Below are positions 42,835 to 51,210 of a DNA stretch of 64,000 nucleotides, in pieces. The position numbers and the translations under genes were made by a program. Within the stretch, counting starts at the first letter, position 1; every line of letters begins with the position of its first letter. Source of the stretch: Mycobacterium sp. (lineage in GTDB: Bacteria; Actinomycetota; Actinomycetes; Mycobacteriales; Mycobacteriaceae). The stretch is from contig JAOPWC010000174.1 in assembly GCA_025965895.1 (NCBI GenBank), forward strand, positions 62,001 through 126,000. The letters are read 5' to 3'. The notes beneath the pieces are model-generated. The model saw only the letters and a list, made by a program, of their open reading frames with translations, was not told the origin of the DNA and did not search any database.

Positions 42835-43308
42835 TTACCTGGTGCTGATGCGGACCTCGCAGTTCAGCGACGCCTCGAGCGCCGTGTGGATACGGCTCTC
42901 GGGCACCCGCTCCAGATCCGCCTTGCGCAAGGTCACGTGGACCACGTCGCATCCGTCGTCGCCGGGCGACCGCGTGATCTCTCCGCTGAGTCCGAACCCC
43001 GACAGCACCCCGTGGGCATCGTCGTCGGTTCCCCTGCTCACGTAGGTGAGGATGCCCGCTGTCGGCGTGGTACCGAATGCTTTGGCGCACAATGTGATAC
43101 CCAGCTTTACCATATCAGCGGAGTCGATGCCGGCTACGAGCAGTTCCACCTGCCGCCGCCGAACCGGCATGGCGGCCAGATCGGTCTCGATCAGCCCGAT
43201 TCCGGCCTCGCAGGCAAGCGCACCGAGTGCAGCCATGCCATCGGTTAGCTGCGCCGGCGTGAGTTCACCGGTCGGGTCCACATCAACCCGGACCACCGCC
43301 GTTCTCAT
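42835..43308 (-). CDS. Hypothetical protein, 157 aa
   Basis: I do not recognise this protein. It is soluble, with a Val-rich first strand (MRTAVVRVDVDPTGELTPAQLTDGM), an Ala-rich helix (AALGALACEAGIGLIETDLAAM), and a short Cys in ITLCAKAFG, then a beta-rich C-terminus. ATG 43308 was chosen. It is isolated between convergent hydrolase and divergent NuoF-like gene (33 nt between starts). A ferredoxin-like fold is possible but unproved. Confidence 0.6.
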   Translation of the reverse strand: MRTAVVRVDVDPTGELTPAQLTDGMAALGALACEAGIGLIETDLAAMPVRRRQVELLVAGIDSADMVKLGITLCAKAFGTTPTAGILTYVSRGTDDDAHGVLSGFGLSGEITRSPGDDGCDVVHVTLRKADLERVPESRIHTALEASLNCEVRISTR

Positions 43309-43341
43309 GTGCGAAAGCCTAGCCACCCTGAAGAGACGGCC

Positions 43342-44646
43342 ATGACAGAAACGTGCGCACCAACGGATCTCACCGTCGCAAGCTGGCCCGGCTGCGCCGC
43401 GCGTCTGCTGCGGGCCGCGCGCGGCGTCGAGGACGTCGACGAGTATTGCGACCAGGATGGCTACCGTCCGCTCTCCGCGACAGACGACTTGCTAATGGAC
43501 GTTGAACTTAGCGGCCTGCTGGGCCGCGGCGGAGCGGCGTTCCCGATGGCCGTCAAGCTGCGGTCGGTGCGCGACGCGGCGCGCCGCGGACATGACACCG
43601 TGGTGGTGGCCAACGGTGAGGAAGGCGAACCGGCTTCGATCAAGGACCGATGGTTGCTGCGCCATCGGCCGCACCTGGTTCTGGACGGCCTGCGGCTGGC
43701 GGCGGCAGTGGTCGGAGCCAGCCGTGCCTTCGTCTACGTGTCCGACCCGCAGGCAGCGCGCGCCGTCGACGCGGCGCTGACAGAACTGGATGACGACAAT
43801 CTCGGCGGTCTCCGCGTCGCCGTGGTGACGGTCGGCCCGGGATACGTCGCGGGCGAGGAGACCGCGGCGGTACGCGCCATCAACGGTGGACCCGCCAAAC
43901 CTACCGACAAGCCGCCCCGCCCGTTCGAAGAAGGCGTCGGCGGGCACCCGACGCTGGTGAGCAATGTCGAAACGTTGGCCAACCTCCCCTATCTGAACCG
44001 GTACGGCGCCGAGGCGTTCCGCGCCGAGGGAAGCCCGATGTCGCCCGGCACCTTCCTGATGACCATCACCGGCGCCGGGCGGCCGCCCGCGCTCTACGAA
44101 CTCCCGCACGGAGTTGCGTTCACCGACCTGCTTTCGACGCACGGCGTGCCGGCCGACACAGTGCGGGGTGTGCTGATGGGCGGCTACTTCGCGGGGCTGC
44201 TCAACCGCGACGTGCTGGACGCCACCTTGGACCACGAGACCATGCGCCGACTCGGGAGCGGATTGGGCTGCGGCGCGATATCGATTGTCACCGAAGAATG
44301 CCCGGTCGCGGTTGCCGCATCGGTGATGGCGTACTTCGACCGCGAAAACGCTGGCCAGTGTGGCTCGTGCTTCAACGGAACGGCGGCCATGTCGGCCGTG
44401 ACCGGGGCGCTCAGGGACGGTGTTGCGACATCGGACGACCTGACGCGATTGGAGCGGTGGTCGGTGGTGCTGCGCGGTCGCGGCGCCTGCGCCACGCTCG
44501 ACGGCGCAACCAACGTGGCGGCGAGCTTGCTGGTCCAGTTCCCGCAGGTGGTGGCGCGACATGTGCACAACGACTGCGAACCGTGCCGCGCCGGCGCATT
44601 CAGTGCTCATCGGCCCTATCAGGTGGAGGCGGTGCCGAACGCATGA
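43342..44646 (+). CDS. NuoF-like NADH-dependent flavoprotein (51-kDa family)
   Basis: A 434-residue homologue of Complex I NuoF used alone. FMN/NADH-binding motifs GRGGAAFPMAVKLRSV (61-76), ANGEEGEPASIKDRW (90-104) and VGPGYVAGEETAAV are present, then an SLBB-like segment and the iron-sulfur end. Only two of the three NuoF-type clustered Cys remain in QCGSCFNG (Cys340, Cys343, with Gly in place of the third). Cys383 and an extra DCEPC pair (412, 415) follow. It overlaps a [3Fe-4S]-type ferredoxin gene, so it is probably an NADH:ferredoxin reductase for P450s in this cluster (inference). Confidence 0.88.
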   Translation: MTETCAPTDLTVASWPGCAARLLRAARGVEDVDEYCDQDGYRPLSATDDLLMDVELSGLLGRGGAAFPMAVKLRSVRDAARRGHDTVVVANGEEGEPASIKDRWLLRHRPHLVLDGLRLAAAVVGASRAFVYVSDPQAARAVDAALTELDDDNLGGLRVAVVTVGPGYVAGEETAAVRAINGGPAKPTDKPPRPFEEGVGGHPTLVSNVETLANLPYLNRYGAEAFRAEGSPMSPGTFLMTITGAGRPPALYELPHGVAFTDLLSTHGVPADTVRGVLMGGYFAGLLNRDVLDATLDHETMRRLGSGLGCGAISIVTEECPVAVAASVMAYFDRENAGQCGSCFNGTAAMSAVTGALRDGVATSDDLTRLERWSVVLRGRGACATLDGATNVAASLLVQFPQVVARHVHNDCEPCRAGAFSAHRPYQVEAVPNA

Positions 44647-44876
44647 AGATCCGTCTCGATCGGACCGTCTGCGACGGGTTCGGGGCCTGCGCAAAGCACG
44701 CGCCGGAATACTTCTCGCTCGACGACTGGGGATATGCGTCCCTGATCGGCAACGGCGACATTCCCGACGCCGACCGGAATGCGGTCATGCGGGCCCTGCT
44801 GGATTGCCCGGTGCACGCCATCACCGAACCGGGAGCGGATCACTTGCCGACCTCGAGGCCGGACCTCAAAGCCTGA
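44643..44876 (+). CDS. [3Fe-4S]-type ferredoxin
   Basis: A 77-residue ferredoxin. Ligands Cys10, Cys16, Cys55 (CDGFGAC, DCPVHAI); Phe13 occupies the fourth-ligand position. Its ATG overlaps the NuoF-like stop (ATGA), giving a fixed reductase-ferredoxin pair. No P450 is immediately adjacent, so it may serve the P450s at 48358 and 51210 or the distant ones. Confidence 0.9.
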   Translation: MKIRLDRTVCDGFGACAKHAPEYFSLDDWGYASLIGNGDIPDADRNAVMRALLDCPVHAITEPGADHLPTSRPDLKA

Positions 44877-44902
44877 AGTGTGGATTCCCGATACTCAAAA
44901 CT

Positions 44903-44917
44903 GGTAACGTGATTCTC
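44903..44917. promoter_or_regulatory. Candidate operator, GGTAAC-GTG-ATTCTC
   Basis: Second arm perfect; first arm differs at two of six positions from GAGAAY. It lies 65 nt upstream of the GTG of the DUF35-thiolase fusion gene. Confidence 0.4.
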
Positions 44918-44981
44918 ATCACTGCTCAAGCTGATATTGCGCTGGAGGTCGCTATTACGTCACCCGACGACAGGACGTGAT

Positions 44982-46640
44982 GTGTCAGACCCACCCCGCC
45001 GTCCGCTGCCTTTGGTCACCGACGAGAACGCATTCTTCTGGACGAGCGGCGCCGACGGCAGGCTCCGGCTACAGGAATGCACAAACTGCCGTGCGCTCAT
45101 CCATCCGCCGGCGCCGGTCTGCCGATACTGCCGATCGCATGCGATGGGTGTGCGCGCCGTTTCCGGGCACGCGACGCTGAGCTCGTTCACCGTCAATCAC
45201 CGGTTCAGCCTGCCGGGGCTCCAGCCGCCGTATGTGATCGCCCAAGTCGCGATCGTCGAGGACCCGCGGGTCCGGCTGACCACCAACATCGTCGACTGCG
45301 ATCCCGACGAGCTTGCGATCGGCCAGGTGATGGAAGTCGTCTTCGACAAGCTCGACGACGTGTGGCTGCCGCTGTTCCGCCCGGCGGCAGAGCGACCACA
45401 GGAGCCGGCACCCCTGCCCGTCGACGAGATCGCGCCCGAGCATTTCGGAGCGCACGTGCGCCCGATGCTCACCCAGGAGAAGTTCGAGGACAAGGTCGCG
45501 CTCACCGGGATCGGCATGTCGGAGATCGGCCGACGCTTGATGGTGCCGCCTCTTTCCCTGACGGTTCAGGCATGTGAGGCGGCGATCGCCGACGCGGGCC
45601 TGACCTTCGACGACATCGACGGCCTGTCGACCTACCCGGGCGGCGGCAATCTCGGTGGATTCGGTGAGGGCGGCGTGACGGCGCTGGAGGGGTCGCTCGG
45701 CATCCGCCCCACATGGCACAACGGCGGAATCGAGACGTTCGGCCCCGGCGGATCGCTGATCGCCGCGATGCTCGCGGTCGCCGCCGGCCTCGCCCGTCAC
45801 GTGCTGTGTTTCCGGACGTTGTGGGAAGCCACCTACAACGAGTTGATGAAACAGGGCAAGATCGGCCCCCCTTCGCGCACCGATAGTTGGTTCATTCCCT
45901 TCGGTGCCGTCTCCGCGGCACACACTCTGGCGCAGAACGCGCAGCGGCATTTCCACCGGTACGGGACGACACGTGAAACGCTGGGCTGGATCGCGCTGAA
46001 CCAGCGGGCCAACGCCGAACTCAACCCGACGGCGATCTACCGCAAGCCCATGACGATGGAGGACTACCTCGGCGCGCGGATGATCACGACGCCGTTCGGG
46101 CTCTACGACTGCGACGTGCCCTGTGACGGGGCGATCGCCGTCATCGTCTCCGCGGCCGACGCTGCCCGCGATCTGGCCAAGCCACCGGTCCTGGTGGAGG
46201 CGGTGGGAACCCAGATCATCGAGCGCCTCGACTGGGATCAGAGCACGCTCACCCATGAGCCCCAGGCGCTGGGCCAAGCCGCCCACCTCTGGACACGAAC
46301 ATCGCTGCGGCCCGACGACGTCGACGTCGCCGAACTCTACGACGGCTTCACGATCAACTGTCTGTCCTGGATCGAAGCGCTGGGATTCTGCGGGATCGGT
46401 GAGGCAAAGGACTTCTTGGACGGCGGCAAGAACATCGCTCGCGATGGTGTGCTGCCGCTCAACACCCATGGTGGTCAGCTGTCGCATGGCCGCACCCACG
46501 GGATGGGACTGGTGCACGAGGCCGTCAGCCAGCTTCGCGGTGAGGCCGCAGAGCGTCAGGTAGCCGACGCGCGCGTTGCCGTCATCAGCAGCGGCGGACT
46601 CACCCCGAGCGGCGTCATTCTGCTGCGGTCAGACACGTGA
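44982..46640 (+). CDS. DUF35 (Zn-ribbon/OB-fold) - Ltp2-like thiolase-fold fusion, probable aldolase
   Basis: A 552-residue fusion. Residues 1-135 are a DUF35 protein: Zn ribbon Cys33/36/47/50 (CTNC, CRYC) and an OB fold (LSSFTVNHRFSLPGLQPPYVIAQV). From about 172 (VALTGIGMSEIGRR) a thiolase fold begins. The thiolase nucleophile position reads GIETFGPGGSLIA with no Cys, and the HDxF motif is ELYDGF (Tyr453). The end has THGGQLSHGRTHGMG. Loss of the Cys with a Tyr here is the hallmark of Ltp2, which with the DUF35 domain of ChsH2 forms the steroid side-chain retro-aldolase. A fused retro-aldolase acting on a 3-hydroxyacyl-CoA is inferred. GTG 44982 was chosen. Confidence 0.82.
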   Translation: MSDPPRRPLPLVTDENAFFWTSGADGRLRLQECTNCRALIHPPAPVCRYCRSHAMGVRAVSGHATLSSFTVNHRFSLPGLQPPYVIAQVAIVEDPRVRLTTNIVDCDPDELAIGQVMEVVFDKLDDVWLPLFRPAAERPQEPAPLPVDEIAPEHFGAHVRPMLTQEKFEDKVALTGIGMSEIGRRLMVPPLSLTVQACEAAIADAGLTFDDIDGLSTYPGGGNLGGFGEGGVTALEGSLGIRPTWHNGGIETFGPGGSLIAAMLAVAAGLARHVLCFRTLWEATYNELMKQGKIGPPSRTDSWFIPFGAVSAAHTLAQNAQRHFHRYGTTRETLGWIALNQRANAELNPTAIYRKPMTMEDYLGARMITTPFGLYDCDVPCDGAIAVIVSAADAARDLAKPPVLVEAVGTQIIERLDWDQSTLTHEPQALGQAAHLWTRTSLRPDDVDVAELYDGFTINCLSWIEALGFCGIGEAKDFLDGGKNIARDGVLPLNTHGGQLSHGRTHGMGLVHEAVSQLRGEAAERQVADARVAVISSGGLTPSGVILLRSDT

Positions 46641-46695
46641 CCGTGCAAACGCATGCAACGACACTGAGAACGACGTTGAGTTCGGAGGCCTGCTG

Positions 46696-47514
46696 ATGCG
46701 GATCGGATTCATCGGGCTGGGCAGCCAAGGCGCGCCGATGGCCCGGCAGATCATCGACGCGGGCTACGAGACGACCTTGTGGGCGCGCCGGGCCGCCTCG
46801 CTGGAGCCGTTCGCTGACACTGCGGCGAAGGTGGCCGGGTCACCGGCCGAACTCGGCGCCGCCAGCGACCTGGTCTGCATCTGTGTGGTCGGTGACGCCG
46901 ACGTGGAGGCAGTTCTGGGCGGGGAGGCCGGCGCACTGGCCGGGATGACGGCAGGCGGCGTGATCGCCGTCCACAGCACCGTTCATCCCGACACCTGCCG
47001 CGCCCTGGCGGAAACCGCAGCGGCCAAGGAACTCTCCTTCATCGACGCACCGGTCAGCGGTGGCGGACCGGCAGCAGCCGACCGGCGCCTGGTGGTGATG
47101 GCCGGAGGCGAGGCGGACGTCGTCGAACGTTGCCGCCCCGTGTTCGAGACATACGGCGATCCCGTGGTGCATCTCGGCCCGGTCGGTTCAGGACAGGTCA
47201 CCAAGCTGCTGAACAATCTGCTCTTTGCCGCCAACCTGGCAACCGCCAAGACCACACTGGCACTGGGCGAAGCGCTGGGTGTTGCCTCTGCAAGCTTGGC
47301 CGACGTCATGTCGGCCGGCTCGGCGAACAGTTTCGCGCTGAACAGCATCGCCCGGTTTGGTGGAAGTCTCGACACGCTCGCCGCGGTCGCCGCGGCGCTG
47401 CTGCAAAAGGATGTCCGGTTGGTGGCCGACCTTGCCGACAACGCCGGTGCCTCGCCCGGTGCGGTGCTCGACGCCGCCGATGCTGCGTTGACCCTGATGG
47501 ATCGCCCACGGTGA
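46696..47514 (+). CDS. NAD(P)-dependent 3-hydroxyisobutyrate dehydrogenase-family enzyme
   Basis: A 272-residue HIBADH/6PGDH-family protein. Rossmann IGFIGLGSQGAPMARQI, catalytic block FIDAPVSGGGPAA, and GSGQVTKLLNNLL with the active Lys are intact. These enzymes oxidise 2- or 3-hydroxy acids or reduce aldehyde acids. ATG 46696 with GGAGG 8 nt upstream was chosen; the open frame runs upstream to 46576 without coding character. It overlaps a paralogue by 4 bp. Confidence 0.9.
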   Translation: MRIGFIGLGSQGAPMARQIIDAGYETTLWARRAASLEPFADTAAKVAGSPAELGAASDLVCICVVGDADVEAVLGGEAGALAGMTAGGVIAVHSTVHPDTCRALAETAAAKELSFIDAPVSGGGPAAADRRLVVMAGGEADVVERCRPVFETYGDPVVHLGPVGSGQVTKLLNNLLFAANLATAKTTLALGEALGVASASLADVMSAGSANSFALNSIARFGGSLDTLAAVAAALLQKDVRLVADLADNAGASPGAVLDAADAALTLMDRPR

Positions 47515-48308
47515 CGCGTATCGGCTTCATCGGAGTCGGGCGCATGGGCGCCCCGATGGTGGCGCGCCTGGGCGACGCCGGTTACGAGGTCCGCGCGCTC
47601 GTCCGCTCTCCCGGAAAGTGTCGAGCTGCCAGCGAATTGGGGGCAGAACCGGTACCGACGGTGACGGAGATCGGGGACCGGGCCGACGTCGTGGTGGTCT
47701 GCGTCTACACCGACGAGCAGGTGCAGCAGGTCTGCCTTGGAAGCGACCTCCTGGCGGCTATGCAGTCCGGAGCAGTGCTCGTCGTCCACACCACGGGGAG
47801 TCCGCGGACGGTCGAAAACATCGCCGCCGCGGCCGCGCACGGCATCGATGTCGTCGATGCACCGGTCAGCGGCGGTCCACACGACGTGGCGGCGGGCCGC
47901 GTGACGTTGTTCGTGGGTGGCCCCGATGACGCCGTGACCCGGGTCCGACCCGTTCTGGGCGCCTACGGCGACCCGGTCCTTCACGTCGGCGCCACGGGCG
48001 CCGGGCAACGGGTGAAGTTGGTCAACAACACGCTTTTCGCGGCCCAGATCGGCCTCGTCGCCGAATCAGTCCGCCTGGCAGCGCATCTCGGGGTGGCCGA
48101 GTCGACCCTTTTGGACGCGCTGTCGCACGGCAGCGCCTCGAGTCGCGCGCTGAACAACATGGCGGCTGCCAGATCGGTTGCGTCATTCACCCACGCTGTG
48201 GGCGATTTCATCGGCAAGGACGTCGCCGTGATTAGAAAGACCATCGCTGAACTCGGTAGCGATCTCGGCATGCTCGAGGACGTGGTCAACGCGGGGCTGC
48301 CGGCATGA
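47511..48308 (+). CDS. NAD(P)-dependent 3-hydroxyisobutyrate dehydrogenase-family enzyme (paralogue)
   Basis: A 265-residue second HIBADH-family enzyme: IGFIGVGRMGAPMVARL, VVDAPVSGGPHD, and GAGQRVKLVNNTLF with catalytic Lys. It shares the fold of its neighbour but is clearly diverged, so the pair is probably an old duplication with separate substrates or a heteromer. The GTG start overlaps the previous stop (GTGA). A P450 follows after 49 nt. Confidence 0.9.
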   Translation: MTRIGFIGVGRMGAPMVARLGDAGYEVRALVRSPGKCRAASELGAEPVPTVTEIGDRADVVVVCVYTDEQVQQVCLGSDLLAAMQSGAVLVVHTTGSPRTVENIAAAAAHGIDVVDAPVSGGPHDVAAGRVTLFVGGPDDAVTRVRPVLGAYGDPVLHVGATGAGQRVKLVNNTLFAAQIGLVAESVRLAAHLGVAESTLLDALSHGSASSRALNNMAAARSVASFTHAVGDFIGKDVAVIRKTIAELGSDLGMLEDVVNAGLPA

Positions 48309-48357
48309 CCTCGAACAATCCCCGTCCCGGTTTCACCTCACAGCCCAGGAGGATGCA

Positions 48358-49560
48358 ATGACCAAGGCACAGCTGGTTTTCGATCCGTTCTCGGAAGAGT
48401 TCTTCAACAACCCGTTCGAGATCTACCGGCGGATGCGTGAGGACGCGCCCGTATACTACAACGAGGAAGAAGACTTCTACGCGCTGACCCGCCATGAGGA
48501 CGTGGCGGCGGCGTTCAAAGATCACGAGACGTACTCGTCGGCCCGGGGATGCGATCTCGCCATGGTGCGCAAGGGCGAGGTCCCCCAGAAGTCGATCATT
48601 TTCATGGATCCGCCCGACCACCGCCACATGCGCAGCCTGCTCAACAAGGCTTTCACCCCCCGCGCAATCCAGTCGCAGAAGGAAACGGTCACAGAACTGG
48701 TTGACCAGTATCTGAGCACGGCGAATCCCGATCAGTTCGACGTCGTCCAGGACTTCTCCGGCCCGTTCCCGGTGGAGGTCATCACCCGGATGGCCGGTGT
48801 GCCGGAGGAGTCAAGTCAACAAGTTCGGCACTGGATCGACACCAGCCTTCACCGCGAGCCCGGGCAGATGGAGATGGGCGAGGCCGGCATGAAGGCCACC
48901 ATCGACAGTGCCACGTTCTACTACAACCTCGTTCAGCAGCGCCGCGAAAACCCGCAGGATGACATGATCAGCCGCCTGATAGCGGCGGAGATCCCGGCTG
49001 AAGATGGTTCCCTGCGCAAACTCGACGATATCGAAATCACCGGCTTCACCGTGCTTTTGGGCGGCGCGGGCGCCGAGACCGTCACCAAGCTGGTCGGCAA
49101 CGCGGCGGTGATCTTTGCCAAGCATCCCGACCAGTGGCAGATGCTGCTCGACGACCACACCAAGATCCCCGCGGCGGTGGAAGAGCTGTTGCGCTACGAG
49201 GGCCCGGTGCAGTACAACGTCCGCTACACCCTCAGAGAGGCCCAACTCCGCCACGGCACCATTCCGGCGGGCAAACCGGTGTTCCTGATCGGCGCCGCGG
49301 CGAACCGAGACCCCGAGGCGTTCACCGACGCCGATACGTTCGACATCGAGCGCGACCGCACCGAGGCGCAGAACCTGGGCCTCGGCTACGGGATTCACAG
49401 CTGTCTGGGCGCTGCGCTGGCTCGCATGGAGAGCGCCATCGCGCTGGAGAAGCTGCTGGACTTCATGCCCCGCTACGACGTCGACTTCGACGGCCTCCAG
49501 CGTGTCCACATGCAAAATGTCGCCGGCTACTCCCACGTCCCGGTGCGGGTGCTGCGATGA
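48358..49560 (+). CDS. Cytochrome P450
   Basis: A 400-residue P450. Motifs: I-helix TVLLGGAGAETVTKLVGN, K-helix EELLR, and heme loop LGYGIHSCLG with Cys349. N-terminus MTKAQLVFDPFSEEFFNNPFEIYRRM is typical of soluble mycobacterial P450s. It has AGGAGG before the ATG. Its stop overlaps the ferredoxin start (ATGA), so the two are coupled. It lies with two dehydrogenases and the DUF35-Ltp2 fusion, matching one oxidation route. Confidence 0.94.
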   Translation: MTKAQLVFDPFSEEFFNNPFEIYRRMREDAPVYYNEEEDFYALTRHEDVAAAFKDHETYSSARGCDLAMVRKGEVPQKSIIFMDPPDHRHMRSLLNKAFTPRAIQSQKETVTELVDQYLSTANPDQFDVVQDFSGPFPVEVITRMAGVPEESSQQVRHWIDTSLHREPGQMEMGEAGMKATIDSATFYYNLVQQRRENPQDDMISRLIAAEIPAEDGSLRKLDDIEITGFTVLLGGAGAETVTKLVGNAAVIFAKHPDQWQMLLDDHTKIPAAVEELLRYEGPVQYNVRYTLREAQLRHGTIPAGKPVFLIGAAANRDPEAFTDADTFDIERDRTEAQNLGLGYGIHSCLGAALARMESAIALEKLLDFMPRYDVDFDGLQRVHMQNVAGYSHVPVRVLR

Positions 49561-49754
49561 CGAAGGTTCAAGTCGACTTCGGGCTTTGCGAGAGCAATGG
49601 GGTGTGCATGGGGATCATTCCCGACGTCTTTCACCTTGATGAGCAGGATTACCTACATGTTCTGAAAGACGAAGTGACCCCACAGAACGAGCAGGAGATA
49701 CGCGAAGCAGTCCGCCAGTGCCCGCGGCAGGCCATCTCGATCGTCGACGACTGA
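49557..49754 (+). CDS. [3Fe-4S]-type ferredoxin
   Basis: A 65-residue ferredoxin with Cys11, Cys17, Cys55 (CESNGVC, QCPRQAI) and Asn14 at the fourth-ligand position. Its ATG overlaps the P450 stop (ATGA), so it should be the redox partner of that P450. A weak hairpin follows before the convergent cyclase gene. Confidence 0.9.
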   Translation: MTKVQVDFGLCESNGVCMGIIPDVFHLDEQDYLHVLKDEVTPQNEQEIREAVRQCPRQAISIVDD

Positions 49755-49756
49755 CC

Positions 49757-49776
49757 TCGCAGGATCGCAACTGCGA
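49757..49776. terminator. Weak bidirectional hairpin between convergent operons
   Basis: TCGCAG (49757-49762) and CTGCGA (49771-49776) form a 6-bp stem with an 8-nt loop, right after the ferredoxin stop and 37 nt before the end of the opposing cyclase gene. No U tract is seen. Confidence 0.25.
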
Positions 49777-49812
49777 CTGCCTATCCACAAAGCACCTGGG
49801 GCGGTTGTGAGG

Positions 49813-50586
49813 CTACTCGGCGAAGATCGCGACGGCGCGTGTCCACCCGGCCGACGCGGCGTGGATTTTCACCGGGAAGCAGGCGACCTGAAACCCGTGA
49901 GGGGGCAAGTCTTCCAGGTTGTGGAGTTTCTCGATGTGAGAGTATCCGATGGTTCGTCCGGCCCGGTGACCTTCCCAGATCACCGACGGGTCATGCTCTT
50001 TGGCGTAGCGCTGCGCAGTGTAGATGAACGGGGCATCCCAGCTCCACGCGTCGGTCCCGGTCAGCCGCACACCACGTTCGAGCAGATACAGGGTGGCCTC
50101 CCGCCCCATCCCGCACCCTTTGCTGACATACCCCGGTTGTCCGTAGCAGCGGCCTGCGCTGGTGTTGACCAGGACGATGTCTAACGGCGCCAGTGTGTGG
50201 CCGACACGTGCAAGCTCCCGGTCGACGTCGTCGGCGTTGACGACATAGCCGTCCTCGAAATGGCGAAAGTCCAGTTTTACCGCCGGCTGCAGGCACCATT
50301 CCAGCGGCACTTCGTCGATGGTGATGGCCCGCTTTCCGCCGTCCATCGTCGCCGAGTAGTGGTAGGGGGCGTCAAGGTGCGTGCCGTTGTGGGTCGTGAT
50401 ACGCACCCGCTCGATGGCCCACCCTTCGCGGTCGGGGAGGTCATCAATGCTCGCCCCGGAGAAGAACGACACAACCTCCGAGGCGGTCTGGGCATGATCG
50501 AAATAATCAATTTCCGGTAAGTGTCCCGGGGGATCGGATGCGATGCCGGCTTGCAGCGGAACCGATATGTCAACAAGCCTGGCCAT
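49813..50586 (-). CDS. Cyclase/kynurenine formamidase-like hydrolase
   Basis: A 257-residue protein of the cyclase family (PF04199-type). The metal-binding motif THNGTHLDAPYHY (HxGTHxDxPxH) is intact at about residues 65-77, and GTDAWSWDAP and the C-terminal HAASAGWTRAVAIF complete the signature. Family members are Zn/Mn hydrolases, including kynurenine formamidase; the substrate here is unknown. It is last in a minus-strand operon of P450, ferredoxin, DUF1330 and cyclase. Confidence 0.88.
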   Translation of the reverse strand: MARLVDISVPLQAGIASDPPGHLPEIDYFDHAQTASEVVSFFSGASIDDLPDREGWAIERVRITTHNGTHLDAPYHYSATMDGGKRAITIDEVPLEWCLQPAVKLDFRHFEDGYVVNADDVDRELARVGHTLAPLDIVLVNTSAGRCYGQPGYVSKGCGMGREATLYLLERGVRLTGTDAWSWDAPFIYTAQRYAKEHDPSVIWEGHRAGRTIGYSHIEKLHNLEDLPPHGFQVACFPVKIHAASAGWTRAVAIFAE

Positions 50587-50702
50587 CGGAACATCCTACT
50601 TTCGTCGCCGGCTGAGCGGGCCAAGCTGAGTGCAGGCGGGTGAGCGGGTGATCGCACCCCTTCGGCCCTGCTGCCGCGCAATGTGTGCACGCTCGGAGGA
50701 GG

Positions 50703-50996
50703 TCACTGGAATCCCGCCAGGATGACGGCGTTACAGTCGGCCGCGGCCTGACGCAGTTTCGCCGCGTTCTGATACTCGTCGGACTCGTACCACGCGCGGG
50801 CCGCATCCACCGATTCGAACTCGAGGACGACGGTCTGGTCGCCGTGCCACGCGCCTTCCAGTACGTGCGGGCTGCGGTCCACCGACAGGACCGTCACTCC
50901 GCCGTTGACCATGGCCCCCCCGGCGGCCCGAGCGTAAGCGGCCATCCCCTCGGGATCCGTGATGGCCTCGGTGAGGATGACGTATCCCTTCGGCAT
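50703..50996 (-). CDS. DUF1330 family protein
   Basis: A 97-residue member of the DUF1330 (dimeric alpha/beta barrel) family, with KGYVILTEAITDPEGMAAYARAA, EGAWHGDQTVVLEFESVDAARAWYESDEYQ and a final AVILAGF. No enzymatic residue is known for the family. It lies between a ferredoxin (25 nt upstream) and a cyclase (116 nt downstream) and may act on the same compound. Confidence 0.85.
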   Translation of the reverse strand: MPKGYVILTEAITDPEGMAAYARAAGGAMVNGGVTVLSVDRSPHVLEGAWHGDQTVVLEFESVDAARAWYESDEYQNAAKLRQAAADCNAVILAGFQ

Positions 50997-51021
50997 GAAC
51001 TCTCTCTTCCTGTAGTGAGCG

Positions 51022-51210
51022 TCAGTGCTCGCTGATTGCGTTCTCGGGGCAGCAGTCGATTGCCTCCCGCGCGGCGGCCTCTAATTCCGCTGGAACCTCG
51101 TGTTTTTCGGCCACGGCGTAACCGTCATCGGTCAAGGTGAACACCTCGGGGCAGAGCGTGATGCATATGCCATGCCCACGACAGCGCTGGTCGTCGACGT
51201 TGACCTTCAT
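51022..51210 (-). CDS. [3Fe-4S]-type ferredoxin
   Basis: A 62-residue ferredoxin with Cys10, Cys16, Cys54 (CRGHGIC, CCPENAI) and His13 at the fourth-ligand place. Cys20 and Cys53 are additional. Its ATG overlaps the P450 stop (TGATG), so it should serve that P450. It has the same start pattern as the ferredoxin at 35209. Confidence 0.9.
   Translation of the reverse strand: MKVNVDDQRCRGHGICITLCPEVFTLTDDGYAVAEKHEVPAELEAAAREAIDCCPENAISEH

Noticed and set aside
45069..46517. 482-codon minus-strand frame
   Set aside because: Antisense of the DUF35-Ltp2-like fusion; no recognisable domain.
46666..46680. GAGAAC-GAC-GTTGAG before the HIBADH genes
   Set aside because: The second arm matches at only three positions, so it is likely chance.
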